Below, piece by piece: positions 48,662 to 56,691 of a stretch of DNA of 64,000 nucleotides. The translations under genes and the position numbers were made by a program. Source of the DNA: Streptomyces europaeiscabiei (GTDB lineage: Bacteria > Actinomycetota > Actinomycetes > Streptomycetales > Streptomycetaceae); assembly GCF_036346855.1 (NCBI RefSeq), contig NZ_CP107841.1:1922001-1986000 (forward strand), written 5' to 3'. The notes beneath the pieces were generated by a model. It was not told the DNA's origin and ran no database searches. It saw only the letters and a list, made by a program, of their open reading frames with translations. Position 1 is the first letter of the stretch. Each line of letters begins with the position of its first letter.

Positions 48662-48961
48662 GGCGAGGCCCTCACAGAGCCGCCCGGCGCCGTCCACTCG
48701 GGGAGACGGCTCGGGCTCAGACAACCGAATACGGCTTCAGGCCGACCCAACCGACGCCGTCGTCGCGGACCTCCGCACGGCGGCGTCGCCATGCCGTCAC
48801 CGAGCGCGACCGGACCGGGGCACCAATCGGGCCCCTGGCCCGTTCCGCTCGTACGAGGGTGCTCCGGGCCGGTTCGCACCGGTCCACCGCCTCGCCGAGC
48901 GATTACCATCGGCCAGCATCGGCGGGCGCCCGCCCGACCCGCGCAGGCCAGGGAGCGAAAC
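48662..48961. other. Intergenic region ssgB - CGNR gene
   Basis: 300 bases on one strand between same-direction genes. No gene. A weak fold GAGGGC/GCCCTC just before and after the ssgB stop and GAGACGGCTCGGG near 48703 might end ssgB transcription. The GGGAGCG ribosome site of the next gene lies at its right end. Confidence 0.5.
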
Positions 48962-49522
48962 GTGCTGATCACCCACGACACCCGGTGTTCCCTCGATGCC
49001 GTGGTGGATCTGGTGAACACCGCGCCGGAGAACGACACGGCGACCGACGGGCTCGCGACGGTCGCGGCGCTCGCCGAATTCGTACGGAATCACGAGGTCA
49101 GCGATGTCGGCGTGCTGTCGGAGTTCGACCTCGCGGCCGTGCGCCGAGTCCGCAGCCGGTTCGCGGAGGTCTTCGCGGCTCCCGAGGCGGCCACGGCAGC
49201 CTCGGTCATCAACGATCTGATCGCCGCGGCGGGCACCACACCCCGGCTCACCGATCACGACGGCTACGACTGGCATGTGCACTACTTCGCGCCCGGCGCG
49301 TCGCTCGCCGACCATCTCTCGGCCGACTGTGGCATGGCGCTCGCCTTCTTCGTCGTCGCCGGGGAGCAGGAGCGGCTGCGCCGCTGCGAGGCCCCCGACT
49401 GCCGGCGCGCCTTCGTCGACCTCTCCCGCAACCGGTCGCGCCGCTACTGCGACAGCCGCACCTGCGGAAACCGCCTGCATGTGGCCGCCTACCGGGCACG
49501 CCGCAAGGAGGCAGCGGGCTGA
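48962..49522 (+). CDS. CGNR zinc-finger (ABATE domain) protein
   Basis: 186 residues from GTG 48962 (GGGAGCG upstream). N-terminal stress-sensing-like ABATE region (LDAVVDLVNTAPEN, WHVHYFAPGA) and a C-terminal CGNR zinc finger with four Cys at about 142, 147, 163 and 168 (RRCEAPDCRRAFVD, RRYCDSRTCGNR). The finger probably binds DNA, so a transcription factor is likely. Targets unknown. It sits between ssgB and a convergent small gene and ends at a hairpin with a T-rich tail. Confidence 0.93.
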   Translation: MLITHDTRCSLDAVVDLVNTAPENDTATDGLATVAALAEFVRNHEVSDVGVLSEFDLAAVRRVRSRFAEVFAAPEAATAASVINDLIAAAGTTPRLTDHDGYDWHVHYFAPGASLADHLSADCGMALAFFVVAGEQERLRRCEAPDCRRAFVDLSRNRSRRYCDSRTCGNRLHVAAYRARRKEAAG

Positions 49523-49563
49523 GGCTTCGCCGACCGGTCCGAAGGGGTTGCGTACGGGGACTG

Positions 49564-49598
49564 ACGGAGCCCTCGACGGATGACGCCAGGGGCTCCGT
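49564..49598 (+). terminator. Terminator after CGNR gene
   Basis: ACGGAGCCC (49564-49572) and GGGCTCCGT (49590-49598) followed by TTACGG. It sits 40 bases after the CGNR stop and just before the stop of the convergent microprotein gene. Confidence 0.75.
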
Positions 49599-49605
49599 TT
49601 ACGGC

Positions 49606-49758
49606 TCAGAGCATCAGCAGATCGTGCAGTGATGCCATGAGCAGCAAGCAGCCGATCACCGCTAGGAAGATCATCAGCGGTGGCTGGGAGAGCGCGAAGA
49701 GACAACCTCGCCGCTCCTGTGGTGGGGCGACGGTGTCGCTCTGTGGTGTGTCCAGCAT
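49606..49758 (-). CDS. Candidate 50-residue membrane microprotein
   Basis: ATG 49758 to TGA 49606, 50 residues: a polar N-terminus beginning MLDTPQSDTVAPPQERRG, then one hydrophobic helix (PLMIFLAVIGCLLLMASLHD), ending LLML. The clean split into a soluble arginine-containing head and a membrane helix, and the codon bias toward G/C at third positions, argue for a real gene. The ribosome-binding site is weak (GGCGAG directly ahead). Unknown function; found by direct reading of the minus strand. Confidence 0.55.
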   Translation of the reverse strand: MLDTPQSDTVAPPQERRGCLFALSQPPLMIFLAVIGCLLLMASLHDLLML

Positions 49759-49939
49759 CTCGCCGCGATGATGACGCAGCGGAGACCCTCCGCGCGATCA
49801 ACCCACCCGGAATGACGGAGAGTTCGCCAATATCCACACGGTACGGAGCGAACGTGATCACTTCGGCGCCGCCGCCCGACCTACTGTGTCGTTTCAGTCC
49901 GAAGCGCTCCCGCGGCTGACGACCCGCCCGCCGGGCGGG

Positions 49940-50398
49940 TCAGATGCCGTGCTTCTTCAGGATCGCCTCGATGTCGCTGAAGTCGTCCGCCGCTGACGTA
50001 CCCGAACCCGTGGTCCGGGGTGCCGCCGCCGGGCGGGCCGCCGGACGTGCCCCCTGACCCAGCGAGGGCGCCGAGGCCGCCGGGGCTATCGCCCCGGTGC
50101 GGGACGCCTTGGCCTCCTTGCGCTGTTCCCTGTCGGGAGCCTGGCGGCGGCGCTCCACGGCGCGGGTGGTCATGAACAGGAACCAGGCGGCGCCGAGCAC
50201 ACCGAAGCCGGCCCACGCGGTCGGACTGAACGCGGTGTCGGCCACCCACTCGACGATCCCGGTCAACACCAGCCCGAGGGGCACAAGGGAGTAGGCGGCG
50301 ATGCGGGTCGCCCTGAGGAAACGCTTCCGGTACGCCGTGATCGCGGCGATGCCCAGGCCTGCCGCGGAAACGGCGGCGCAGACGGTCTCGGCAATCAT
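49940..50398 (-). CDS. Hypothetical membrane protein with DIEAILKKHGI tail
   Basis: 152 residues from ATG 50398. Three hydrophobic segments in the first 80 residues (VCAAVSAAGLGIAAITAY, AAYSLVPLGLVLTGIVEWV, AWAGFGVLGAAWFLFMTT), then a basic, Ala/Pro-rich linker and a conserved acidic-helical end DDFSDIEAILKKHGI. That C-terminal motif recurs in actinobacterial membrane proteins of unknown function. Convergent with the microprotein gene region, divergent from the DsbA-like gene. Confidence 0.85.
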   Translation of the reverse strand: MIAETVCAAVSAAGLGIAAITAYRKRFLRATRIAAYSLVPLGLVLTGIVEWVADTAFSPTAWAGFGVLGAAWFLFMTTRAVERRRQAPDREQRKEAKASRTGAIAPAASAPSLGQGARPAARPAAAPRTTGSGTSAADDFSDIEAILKKHGI

Positions 50399-50557
50399 CC
50401 GGTCCTCCAGGCGGTGCTCGGTCGGTCGGTCTCGTTGCGTCCCTTCCATCCTGCACCGCCCCGCGTCCGATATGCCATGGTCCGGGGAGACCTCAGGGAC
50501 ATCTCCGGGTCGTCTCGGGGTCGGCCCCCCGTCCGGGAAGCTGGGAGACTGATCTCC

Positions 50558-51076
50558 ATGAGCGACTCCTCCCCCGTCCCGTCCGCCGTCGTCCTGGACG
50601 TCTGGTGCGAACTCCAGTGTCCCGACTGCCGCAGCGCCCTCGACGACGTCCGCGCGCTGCGGGCCCGCTACGGCGACCGGCTCGACGTACGGCTGCGGCA
50701 CTTCCCGCTGGAGAAGCACAAGCACGCCTTCGCCGCCGCTCAGGCCGCCGAGGAGGCCGCGGAGCAGGGGCAGGCCTGGCCGTACGTCGAGGCCGTGCTC
50801 GGGCGGGTCGAGGAGCTGGACCGGACCGGAGAGCCGTTCCTGATCGAGACGGCCGGTGAACTCGGCCTGGACGCCGAGGAGTTCGACACCGCGCTCATCG
50901 ACGGCCGGCACATGCTGATCGTGGATGCCGACCAGGCCGAGGGCAAGGCGATCGGTGTGACCGGCACCCCCACCTACGTCATCGGTGGCGAGCGCCTCGA
51001 CGGCGGCAGGAGCCAGGCGGGGCTGCGTGAGCGGATCGAGGAGATCGCCGACCGGCTGCTGGCCGGGGGCGCCTGA
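50558..51076 (+). CDS. DsbA-family thioredoxin-fold protein
   Basis: 172 residues from ATG 50558 (GGGAG upstream). Active-site CPDC at about 21-24 after the VVLDVWCELQ strand; central helical insertion typical of DsbA/FrnE (HAFAAAQAAEEAAEQGQAW); cis-proline loop VTGTPTYVIGG near 140. No signal peptide, so it is probably a cytoplasmic FrnE-like oxidoreductase or isomerase. Convergent with the acetyltransferase gene. Confidence 0.92.
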   Translation: MSDSSPVPSAVVLDVWCELQCPDCRSALDDVRALRARYGDRLDVRLRHFPLEKHKHAFAAAQAAEEAAEQGQAWPYVEAVLGRVEELDRTGEPFLIETAGELGLDAEEFDTALIDGRHMLIVDADQAEGKAIGVTGTPTYVIGGERLDGGRSQAGLRERIEEIADRLLAGGA

Positions 51077-51101
51077 CCACCGGGGCGCCTCCCGGCAGCC
51101 G

Positions 51102-51926
51102 TCAGACCAGTGGCTTGGACAGGTGATGGGCGGTCGTCCCGTAGCCGAGAGACTCGTAGAGGCATTCGGCCCGGACGTTCCCCGCGAAGACGTTGAGCGC
51201 GATGGCGGTCTTCCCTGCCGCCACCGCCTGCGCCTCGGCCAGCAGCATGAGCGTACGGCCGTGACCCCTGCCCCGGTGTGCGGCGTCCGCCTCCACGTCG
51301 TACACGGAGGCGTCGTCGTCGGCCAGCCACAGCCACAGCGTGCCGACTCTCGTGCCCTCGTGTTCCAGCACACTGCACAGGCTGTTCTCGGAGAACGGCC
51401 CCTGCGGCAGGCACCGCTCGTAGTCGTCAGTGGCCTTCGTGCGGGCCTCCGCGTCGGGCATGCCACGGGTGATCAGGTCCTGTGCGTAGCCCTCCAGCCC
51501 GGCCTCCTTCCACGGCCCGTACTCGGCCTCGGTCATGGGGCGGCCCCGGCTGCCCTCGGGCAGTTCGGGCGGGGTGCCGTCGAGGGGCTTGCGCATGCTC
51601 CGGGCGCGCAGGACGTAGCCGAGCGTCTGGGCCAGCCGCAGCGCGGGCTCGGCACCCTCGGGGACGGACGCCTCGATGCGCCGGCAGCCCCAGCCCCGGG
51701 CCACCTCCTCGGCGGCGAGTGCGGCCACCGTGGCCCGGCCGCGCCGCCGGTCCGGTTCGTCGATCCGCAGATCCAGGATCCGGGCGGCCGAGGACCCGGG
51801 GCCGGGGCGCGTACCGAGGTGGATCTCGCCGGCGGGACGGCTGTTCACGCACACCTGGTAGCGGCGCGAACGGGACCCGTCGGCGGCGTGCTGAAGCGGC
51901 TCGATGGGCCGCAGGGTGGTGGTCAT
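51102..51926 (-). CDS. GNAT N-acetyltransferase with two domains
   Basis: 274 residues. Two GNAT halves: the first about 20-110 (LDLRIDEPDRRRGRATVAALAAEEV, motif A RRGRAT), the second about 190-274 (DVEADAAHRGRGHGRTLMLLAEAQ, motif A HRGRGHG, then NVFAGNVRAECLYESLGYG). Duplicated GNATs resemble mycothiol synthase in layout, but the short length and lack of its signature prevent that call. Substrate unknown. Confidence 0.85.
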   Translation of the reverse strand: MTTTLRPIEPLQHAADGSRSRRYQVCVNSRPAGEIHLGTRPGPGSSAARILDLRIDEPDRRRGRATVAALAAEEVARGWGCRRIEASVPEGAEPALRLAQTLGYVLRARSMRKPLDGTPPELPEGSRGRPMTEAEYGPWKEAGLEGYAQDLITRGMPDAEARTKATDDYERCLPQGPFSENSLCSVLEHEGTRVGTLWLWLADDDASVYDVEADAAHRGRGHGRTLMLLAEAQAVAAGKTAIALNVFAGNVRAECLYESLGYGTTAHHLSKPLV

Positions 51927-51977
51927 CAGGGTGTTCTACCCGCTCCGGGCCGCCGGGTCAGCCCAATGTCCGAGGCT

Positions 51978-52799
51978 TTACGGATCGAGGTCGTCGCCGG
52001 AGCGCTCGTCGAAGACCCGCATCGCCTTGGCCGTCACCGGACCCGGGGTGGCGGAGAGTTCACGGGCGTCCACGCGGCGCACGGACTGCACGTCGCGCAG
52101 GCTCGACGTCAGGAAGACCTCGTCGGCGCGTTCCAGGACGTCCAGCGGCAGGTCGGTCTCGCGGGCGCCGGTCCACTCGACGACGAGGGCGCGGGTGATG
52201 CCCGCGAGGCAGCCGGAGGCGACCGGCGGGGTGTGTATCTCGCCGTCGAGGACGACGAAGACGTTGGAGCCGGTGCCCTCGCAGAGCCGGCCCAGGGTGT
52301 TGGCGAACAGTGCCTCGGTGGCGCCCTGTTCGTGGGCGCGGGCGAGGGCGACGACGTTCTCGGCGTACGAGGTGGTCTTGAGGCCGGTGAGGGCGCCGCG
52401 CTCGTTGCGGGTCCACGGAACGGTGATCGCGGCGGTGGAGTCGGCGCGCCGGGCGGTCTCGCCGAGGGCGACGACGAGGGTCGGGCCGTGGTCGCCCCGG
52501 TCGGAGCCGAGCGGGGAGACACCGCCGGTGTAGGTGATGCGGAGCCGCCCGAGGGGCACCGGGTTGGCCTCCAGGACGGCCGAGCAGGCGCGGCGCACCT
52601 CGTCGAGGTCGGGCTCGGGCAGACCGAGTCCGCGTGCCGAGAGGGCCAGCCGGTCGAGGTGGCGGGTCAGCGCGAACGGCCGCCCGTCGACCGTCTTGGC
52701 GGTCTCGAAGACGCCGTCGCCCACGGTCAGCCCGTGGTCGAGGACGGAGACACGGGCGGAGTCGATGTCCTGCAGTCCGCCGTCGAGCCAGATCTTCAC
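51978..52799 (-). CDS. pabC: Aminotransferase class IV, probable aminodeoxychorismate lyase
   Basis: Fold-type IV PLP enzyme, 273 residues from GTG 52799. PLP lysine at about K141 in LTGLKTTSYAENV; VGDGVFET and ITYTGGVSPLG are family markers; LCEGTGSNVF binds the cofactor phosphate. It overlaps pabB by four bases (GTGA), so it most likely releases pyruvate from aminodeoxychorismate to give p-aminobenzoate for folate. A branched-chain or D-amino-acid aminotransferase is possible by sequence, less so by context. Confidence 0.88.
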   Translation of the reverse strand: MKIWLDGGLQDIDSARVSVLDHGLTVGDGVFETAKTVDGRPFALTRHLDRLALSARGLGLPEPDLDEVRRACSAVLEANPVPLGRLRITYTGGVSPLGSDRGDHGPTLVVALGETARRADSTAAITVPWTRNERGALTGLKTTSYAENVVALARAHEQGATEALFANTLGRLCEGTGSNVFVVLDGEIHTPPVASGCLAGITRALVVEWTGARETDLPLDVLERADEVFLTSSLRDVQSVRRVDARELSATPGPVTAKAMRVFDERSGDDLDP

Positions 52800-53839
52800 G
52801 TAAGGGTCCTCCCACTCGCCTCGTACGTCCCCGACGCTACCGCGAGCAGCCTGGCGGCCTTCAGCTCGGTCTCCCGCCACTCCGCCTCGGGGTCCGACCC
52901 CCAGGTGATGCCCGCGCCCGTACCGAAGCGGAGCTCGCCCGCCGCCCGGTCGATCCAGAAGGTACGGATCCCCACGGCCAGCTCCGCCGTGCCCCGGTCG
53001 GCGTCGACCCAGCCGATACCGCCGGTGTACGGGCCGCGCGGGGCGGTCTCCAGGGCGTCGATGATGCGCAGGGCACTCGACTTGGGCGCGCCGGTGACGG
53101 AACCGGGCGGGAAGGCCGCGGCGAGCAGTTCCGGCCAGCCGGCGTCGTCGCGCAGTTCGCCGCGCACCGTCGACACCAGGTGCACCAGCCCCGGATGCTT
53201 CTCGACGACGCACAGGTCGGGCACGGTCACGGTGCCGGTGGCACACACCTGCCCGATGTCGTTGCGGACCAGGTCGACGATCATCACGTTCTCGGCGTAG
53301 TCCTTCTTCAGGAGATCCGCCTCGGTGCGGCCGGTGCCCTTGATCGGGCCCGACTCGACGACCCGGCCGTCACGGCGCAGGAAGAGCTCCGGGGAGGCAG
53401 TGGCGATCTCGACCCCGCAACCCGGGAGACGAATCGTTCCTGCAAAGGGTGCCGGGTTGCCGCGGGCCAGCAACGCGGTCAACGCGTCCACGTCGGCGTC
53501 CGGCGCGACGGGCGCGGACAGTACCCGGCACAGGTTCGCCTGGTACACCTCGCCGGCGGCGATGTGCTCGCGGATCCGGCGGACCCCGGCCGTGTAGGCG
53601 GCGCGGTCCAGGGACGAGGTCCAGTCGCCGACGCCCGGCCCGTGCCACTTCCCCGGCTCCGGGGCGGGCGCGGGTTCGCGACGTACGTCACTGAAGCGTG
53701 CGCACACCAGACCGCCCTCGTAGTCCGCGCACACGGCCCAGAAGCCGGAGGAGTCCAGGGCGGCGGCGTCGCTGGTCACATCGGTGAGACCGGTGGCCAC
53801 GAGGTTGCCAAAGCGGGCGAGCGGAGGGAGGTCGGGCAC
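52796..53839 (-). CDS. pabB: Aminodeoxychorismate synthase component I (chorismate-binding)
   Basis: 347 residues from GTG 53839. Chorismate-binding domain: CATGTVTVPDLCVVEKHPGLVH (in part VVEKHPGLVHLVS), ESGPIKGTGRT with the catalytic PIKG lysine, KKDYAENVMIVDLVRNDIG, GSVTGAPK and YTGGIGW. Shorter than usual PabB (about 450): the N-terminal lobe is reduced. The paired glutaminase PabA is not in the window. The gene pair with the lyase marks a small p-aminobenzoate operon. Confidence 0.92.
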   Translation of the reverse strand: MPDLPPLARFGNLVATGLTDVTSDAAALDSSGFWAVCADYEGGLVCARFSDVRREPAPAPEPGKWHGPGVGDWTSSLDRAAYTAGVRRIREHIAAGEVYQANLCRVLSAPVAPDADVDALTALLARGNPAPFAGTIRLPGCGVEIATASPELFLRRDGRVVESGPIKGTGRTEADLLKKDYAENVMIVDLVRNDIGQVCATGTVTVPDLCVVEKHPGLVHLVSTVRGELRDDAGWPELLAAAFPPGSVTGAPKSSALRIIDALETAPRGPYTGGIGWVDADRGTAELAVGIRTFWIDRAAGELRFGTGAGITWGSDPEAEWRETELKAARLLAVASGTYEASGRTLT

Positions 53840-53912
53840 GCAGTCGAGTCTAGGACGGGTGACCTGCGGGCGGGCCCGGCCGGGTCTCGGACTGGACGCA
53901 CCGCAGCACGCT

Positions 53913-53932
53913 GCACAAACGCGTTTTTGTGC
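53913..53932. promoter_or_regulatory. Inverted repeat overlapping the tRNA-cluster -35 box
   Basis: GCACAAA (53913-53919) and TTTGTGC (53926-53932) are complementary around a six-base spacer. The right arm includes the TTGTGC -35 hexamer of the tRNA promoter, and the site lies 75 bases upstream of pabB on the other strand. Confidence 0.45.
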
Positions 53933-53954
53933 TGGCCCCGGAATCCGCTAGAGT
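53927..53954 (+). promoter_or_regulatory. Probable promoter of the tRNA cluster
   Basis: TTGTGC (53927-53932), 16-base spacer, TAGAGT (53949-53954). The predicted start is near 53961, about 36 bases before tRNA-Gly. One transcript to the terminator at 54478-54508 would include all five tRNAs. Confidence 0.65.
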
Positions 53955-53996
53955 TCAACTCGTCGCCGGGTCGCGCAAGCGGGCCGGAAACGACAA

Positions 53997-54069
53997 GCGG
54001 ACGTAGCTCAGTTGGTAGAGCGCAACCTTGCCAAGGTTGAGGTCGCCAGTTCGAACCTGGTCGTCCGCT
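53997..54069 (+). tRNA. tRNA-Gly (anticodon GCC)
   Basis: 73 nt. Acceptor GCGGACG pairs with CGTCCGC, discriminator T; anticodon loop TTGCCAA within CAACC/GGTTG; T-loop GTTCGAAC. CCA not encoded. First gene of the five-tRNA cluster. Confidence 0.97.
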
Positions 54070-54105
54070 CGCAGGAAAGCGGGGATCTTCTGGCCCCGCA
54101 CTCCT

Positions 54106-54179
54106 GGTGGAGTGGCCGAGAGGCGAGGCAACGGCCTGCAAAGCCGTCTACACGGGTTCAAATCCCGTCTCCACCTCCA
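54106..54179 (+). tRNA. tRNA-Cys (anticodon GCA)
   Basis: Acceptor GGTGGAG pairs with CTCCACC, discriminator T; anticodon loop CTGCAAA within ACGGC/GCCGT. Unlike its neighbours it encodes its 3' CCA (54177-54179). 71 nt without CCA. Confidence 0.97.
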
Positions 54180-54180
54180 A

Positions 54181-54252
54181 GGACGATTAGCTCAGCGGGA
54201 GAGCGCTTCCCTGACACGGAAGAGGTCACTGGTTCAATCCCAGTATCGTCCA
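54181..54252 (+). tRNA. tRNA-Val (anticodon GAC), copy 1
   Basis: 72 nt. Acceptor GGACGAT pairs with ATCGTCC; anticodon loop CTGACAC within CTTCC/GGAAG. Begins one base after the CCA of tRNA-Cys. Body identical to copies 2 and 3. Confidence 0.97.
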
Positions 54253-54292
54253 CTGAGGCCTCAGGGCTTCTGGAGCCGCGAGGCTTCCACCC

Positions 54293-54364
54293 GCGCGATT
54301 AGCTCAGCGGGAGAGCGCTTCCCTGACACGGAAGAGGTCACTGGTTCAATCCCAGTATCGCGCA
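54293..54364 (+). tRNA. tRNA-Val (anticodon GAC), copy 2 with variant acceptor stem
   Basis: 72 nt. Acceptor GCGCGAT pairs with ATCGCGC, i.e. two positions changed together with their partners relative to copies 1 and 3; the rest is identical. Confidence 0.97.
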
Positions 54365-54398
54365 CGCAAGATCCACAGCCGCAGTGCTGTGATCCCGA

Positions 54399-54470
54399 GG
54401 ACGATTAGCTCAGCGGGAGAGCGCTTCCCTGACACGGAAGAGGTCACTGGTTCAATCCCAGTATCGTCCA
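54399..54470 (+). tRNA. tRNA-Val (anticodon GAC), copy 3
   Basis: 72 nt, identical to copy 1 throughout (acceptor GGACGAT/ATCGTCC, loop CTGACAC). Last gene of the cluster; terminator eight bases downstream. Confidence 0.97.
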
Positions 54471-54477
54471 CACACCG

Positions 54478-54508
54478 AGCCCCCGGCCGTCTCGTACGGT
54501 CGGGGGCT
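54478..54508 (+). terminator. Terminator of tRNA cluster
   Basis: AGCCCCCGGCCG (54478-54489) and CGGTCGGGGGCT (54497-54508), one G-T pair, seven-base loop, then TCGTCG. Positioned directly after the last tRNA-Val. Confidence 0.88.
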
Positions 54509-54546
54509 TCGTCGTGCGCAGGGCGCGGGTGCGCCCTGCGCGCGGC

Positions 54547-54858
54547 TCAGCTGGAGAACAGCATGTGGCCGAAGCCGCGGTTGTGGTGACCGTGACCCCC
54601 GTGGTGGCCACCCTGGTGACCGCCGTGCGGGGCGCCCCAGGCCGGAGCGCTGTGACCGCCGCCCGCCGGGTACTGCGGAGCGGCCGGCGGGGGAGGAACG
54701 GCCGGGCCGCCGCCCCACTGGCCCTCCATGCGGGTCAGTGCCTCCAGCTCGCCGTAGTCGAGGAAGATCCCACGACAGCCGCTGCACTGCTCGATCTGGA
54801 CGCCACTGCGGTTGTAGGTGTGCATCGGCGCATGGCACTTCGGACACTGCATGTGCAT
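54547..54858 (-). CDS. zf-TFIIB domain protein with His/Gly-rich tail
   Basis: 103 residues from ATG 54858 (ATG 54852 in frame; GAGGAG about 12 bases upstream). N-terminal zinc ribbon with CPKC (5-8) and CSGC (25-28), the zf-TFIIB pattern ending in RGIFLDYGELEAL. A Pro/Ala linker follows, then a tail rich in histidine and glycine (HGGHQGGHHGGHGHHNRG) that could bind metal. Function unknown; related small ribbons occur in many actinobacteria. Confidence 0.88.
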   Translation of the reverse strand: MHMQCPKCHAPMHTYNRSGVQIEQCSGCRGIFLDYGELEALTRMEGQWGGGPAVPPPPAAPQYPAGGGHSAPAWGAPHGGHQGGHHGGHGHHNRGFGHMLFSS

Positions 54859-54939
54859 GGTTCGGTTCAACTCCTCGGCGTTCGGTCCTGCTTCGCGTTA
54901 CGCCAGCACAGACACCGTCCGGCTGGGGTCGGTTGCACC

Positions 54940-55881
54940 CTACTTCGGGAAAGGGCCGTCCAACTCCGGCGGGATGCCTCCCATTCGGTCACATGCGTCC
55001 ACAACGGACTGTTGCGCGTCGTCGAGGGGGCGGTCGGCCGCCGTGGACTTCGCGATCGCGAGAGCCGCGGTCTGCACGGTGAGTGCGCGGGCCGGTACGT
55101 CCAGTACGTGCCACGGGTCGCCGTCCGCGGGGACCGCCGGGCCGCCGGCCCGCCGGTAGGCGGTGAGGAAGCGGGTCCACTCGTCGGACAGGAGAAGGCC
55201 GCAGGCGTACCAGGCGGCCGGGCGGGCGAGGTCCCAGGCGGGGACGCCCACTCCCAGGTCGTCGACGTCGATCAGCCGCCAGGGCCCCGTGGCCGCCGGG
55301 TGACGGACGAGCTGGCCGAGGTGCAGGTCACCGTGGCAGAGGGTGGTCGTGTCGGGCATGGGGGCCTCGGACCTGGCCCAGGCGGGGAGGGTGTGCCAGG
55401 CGCGTAGCACCGGGGCCGTGGCGGGGTGGCCGGGTGCGGCAGCCACGAGGCGGGCGATGGCCTGCGCGGCCTTGGCCGGGCCGCGCATGGGTGGCAGGCC
55501 CGGGGGCGACGGCTGCCGGTGGAGGCGGGCCAGGAGGGTGGCCGCCGCCTCCCACGGGGCGGCTTCCGGGGTCTCGGGGTCGACCGGGGTGCCGTACGGC
55601 CAGAGCGTGACGAGGCGGTCGTGGAGGGGGGCCGGGGCCGGAAGGAGGGGGGCGAGGAGGGTGTCCGGGTGGGAGGTGGCGACGGTCAGGCGGAGGGCCA
55701 GGTGGGTGGGGTCGGTGTCGGGGGCGTGGGCCTTGGCGACGGTGTCGGCGTGGCGGACAACCGTGCCGTCGGCGCGTTCCGCGAGGACCGAGTCGGGGTG
55801 GGAGCAGGGCGTGGATTCGGGATGGGCCGTGCTGCGCACCCTGGCCCTGAGGGCGGGGAGTACGTCGGCGGTGGCGGTCAT
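54940..55881 (-). CDS. Aminoglycoside phosphotransferase-like (APH/choline kinase fold) protein
   Basis: 313 residues from ATG 55881 (AGGGGGA upstream). Brenner motif HGDLHLGQL at about 183-191 with catalytic D185, and the Mg-binding IDVDDLG at about 204-210. The N-terminal ATP lobe is atypical in not showing a clear glycine loop. Substrate unknown: the family includes antibiotic, sugar and choline kinases, and nothing here points to resistance. Confidence 0.85.
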   Translation of the reverse strand: MTATADVLPALRARVRSTAHPESTPCSHPDSVLAERADGTVVRHADTVAKAHAPDTDPTHLALRLTVATSHPDTLLAPLLPAPAPLHDRLVTLWPYGTPVDPETPEAAPWEAAATLLARLHRQPSPPGLPPMRGPAKAAQAIARLVAAAPGHPATAPVLRAWHTLPAWARSEAPMPDTTTLCHGDLHLGQLVRHPAATGPWRLIDVDDLGVGVPAWDLARPAAWYACGLLLSDEWTRFLTAYRRAGGPAVPADGDPWHVLDVPARALTVQTAALAIAKSTAADRPLDDAQQSVVDACDRMGGIPPELDGPFPK

Positions 55882-56117
55882 GGGTCCCCCTGCGAAGTCG
55901 TACGGCGCTGTCGGCGAGCCTACGTTCCGGGTGCGCCTTGCCGGGCTGTGACCGGGAGGAGGTCCCGCCGCCCGGCGGTCACGAGGCGCCCCTGCGCCCA
56001 CCCGCGCCGCCCCGGCTGGCACGACTGCCCTCAGGGGGACGGCCGGGGAGCACGAAGGAGGACAGCCGAAATCACGGCGAAGGGCTGCCCGTGGCCAGGT
56101 GGGCCCAGAAAAAGACA
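55882..56117. other. Intergenic region before APH-like gene
   Basis: About 240 bases (357 to the next coding end, including the hairpin at 56118-56149). It contains the APH-like gene's ribosome site and presumably its promoter. No gene or RNA recognised. Confidence 0.55.
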
Positions 56118-56149
56118 ACGCCCGCGCAGCTCCCCAGCTGCGCGGGCGT
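56118..56149 (-). terminator. Terminator of 66-residue protein gene
   Basis: Perfect 14-bp arms ACGCCCGCGCAGCT (56118-56131) and AGCTGCGCGGGCGT (56136-56149), CCCC loop. On the minus strand it is followed by TGTCTTTTTC, a T-rich tail. Confidence 0.9.
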
Positions 56150-56238
56150 CTGTTGCCGTCCGCCGCACCCCCGTCCCCACGGGGTTTCATGGATGGATGT
56201 CCCCGCCCGGACCGCTCTTCCGGGCCTGGGGTCGCCGC

Positions 56239-56439
56239 TCAGCGCCCCAGCATCACACCCACGGACGACGCTTGTGTGACCACTGCTTCCCAGCCGCCGA
56301 AGGCGTACACGAGCAGGGCCGCCAGAGGGAGGACCATCGCGGTCGCCACCAAGGGGTGGCGACGACCCGGACGGCGGTCGGCGGTGAACGTCCTGCGCTC
56401 CCGTGTGCGGATCGCGGTCCGCGGTGCCGTGTGGGCCAT
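56239..56439 (-). CDS. Small membrane protein, 66 residues
   Basis: ATG 56439 has an excellent site AGAGGAGGGACC directly upstream, which decides the start. Basic soluble N-terminus (RTAIRTRERRTFTADRRPGRR) then one hydrophobic helix (VATAMVLPLAALLVYAFGG) and a short outside tail. Own terminator 90 bases downstream. Unknown function, conserved type in streptomycetes. Confidence 0.8.
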   Translation of the reverse strand: MAHTAPRTAIRTRERRTFTADRRPGRRHPLVATAMVLPLAALLVYAFGGWEAVVTQASSVGVMLGR

Positions 56440-56691
56440 GGTCCCTCCTCTGATCTTCTCGTCGGTGTTGCTGTCTTGGCAGCGGCGGGTGTCTGACCTC
56501 GGGGGACGAGTGCTGCACCCGCCGCTTGACCTCAAATCTAGGCGCGCGGCGGGCCCGGGTCGTCATGCCCTCGTACCGATTGCCGGGCCTCCCGGAGGAT
56601 GAGCGATGACCTGCGACGTACTCCCCAGGGTGGAGACGAGGTCCTAGGTCTCGGGGTCTTCCCGGAAGGGACGCCCGGTCTGCCCCATCTG

